DNA of 6,095 bases from an uncultured Kangiella sp. (GTDB lineage Bacteria; Pseudomonadota; Gammaproteobacteria; Enterobacterales; DSM-103792): assembly GCA_946481205.1 (NCBI GenBank), contig CAMLNB010000217.1, positions 1 to 6,095 on the forward strand. The letters run 5' to 3'. The position numbers were made by a program, and so were the translations under genes. Within the stretch, counting starts at the first letter, position 1; every line of letters begins with the position of its first letter. Under the pieces are notes generated by a model, which worked only from the letters and a program-made list of their open reading frames with translations, had not been told where the DNA came from and searched no databases. Below are positions 6,082 through 6,095 of the stretch, in pieces.

Positions 6082-6095
6082 GGGTTGGTTCCTGT

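Noticed and set aside
1..6095. A defence island, CRISPR array, mobile element or biosynthetic cluster
   Set aside because: No regular repeats, transposase, integrase, tRNA junction or defence domains were found. The CPBP (Abi) family name alone is not evidence of phage defence.

Overview
The window reads as ordinary chromosomal DNA from a Gram-negative proteobacterium, most likely a gammaproteobacterium. The evidence is moderately high GC in the coding regions, a three-domain PpnN of the E. coli kind, a proteobacterial two-cysteine OhrR with Ohr, and a Sec signal peptide on an esterase. The genus cannot be read from the sequence. I see no tRNA, rRNA, CRISPR array, insertion sequence or phage gene.

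Left part (1-858, minus strand): most of a CPBP-family intramembrane protease gene, cut by the window edge just before its last expected motif. A 223-base divergent intergenic region (859-1081) separates it from the next gene and holds a plausible promoter for that gene.

Centre (1082-3279, plus strand): a peroxide-response module. ohrR encodes a MarR-family sensor of organic hydroperoxides and ohr encodes the thiol peroxidase it normally controls. The 223 bases between them hold two related palindromes (about 1589-1604 and 1688-1708) that are strong candidates for OhrR operators; the first lies inside a possible promoter spacer. About 100 bases after ohr comes a gene for an exported HSL-family (family IV) esterase, with a 10-bp hairpin in the gap. 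This run ends at a 16-bp-stem terminator (3303-3336) that should work in both directions.

Right part (3356-6081, minus strand): a two-gene unit. A UMF1-type MFS transporter is followed almost without gap by ppnN, the nucleotide 5'-monophosphate nucleosidase. The transporter's TGA stop touches a possible TTG start for ppnN, but an ATG 18 bases further in is the better start. The two converge with the esterase gene on the shared terminator.

All genes belong to recognisable families, so I do not claim a new system. The points most worth following are the paired operator-like palindromes, the link of a secreted esterase to Ohr/OhrR, and the pairing of an uncharacterised transporter with PpnN.
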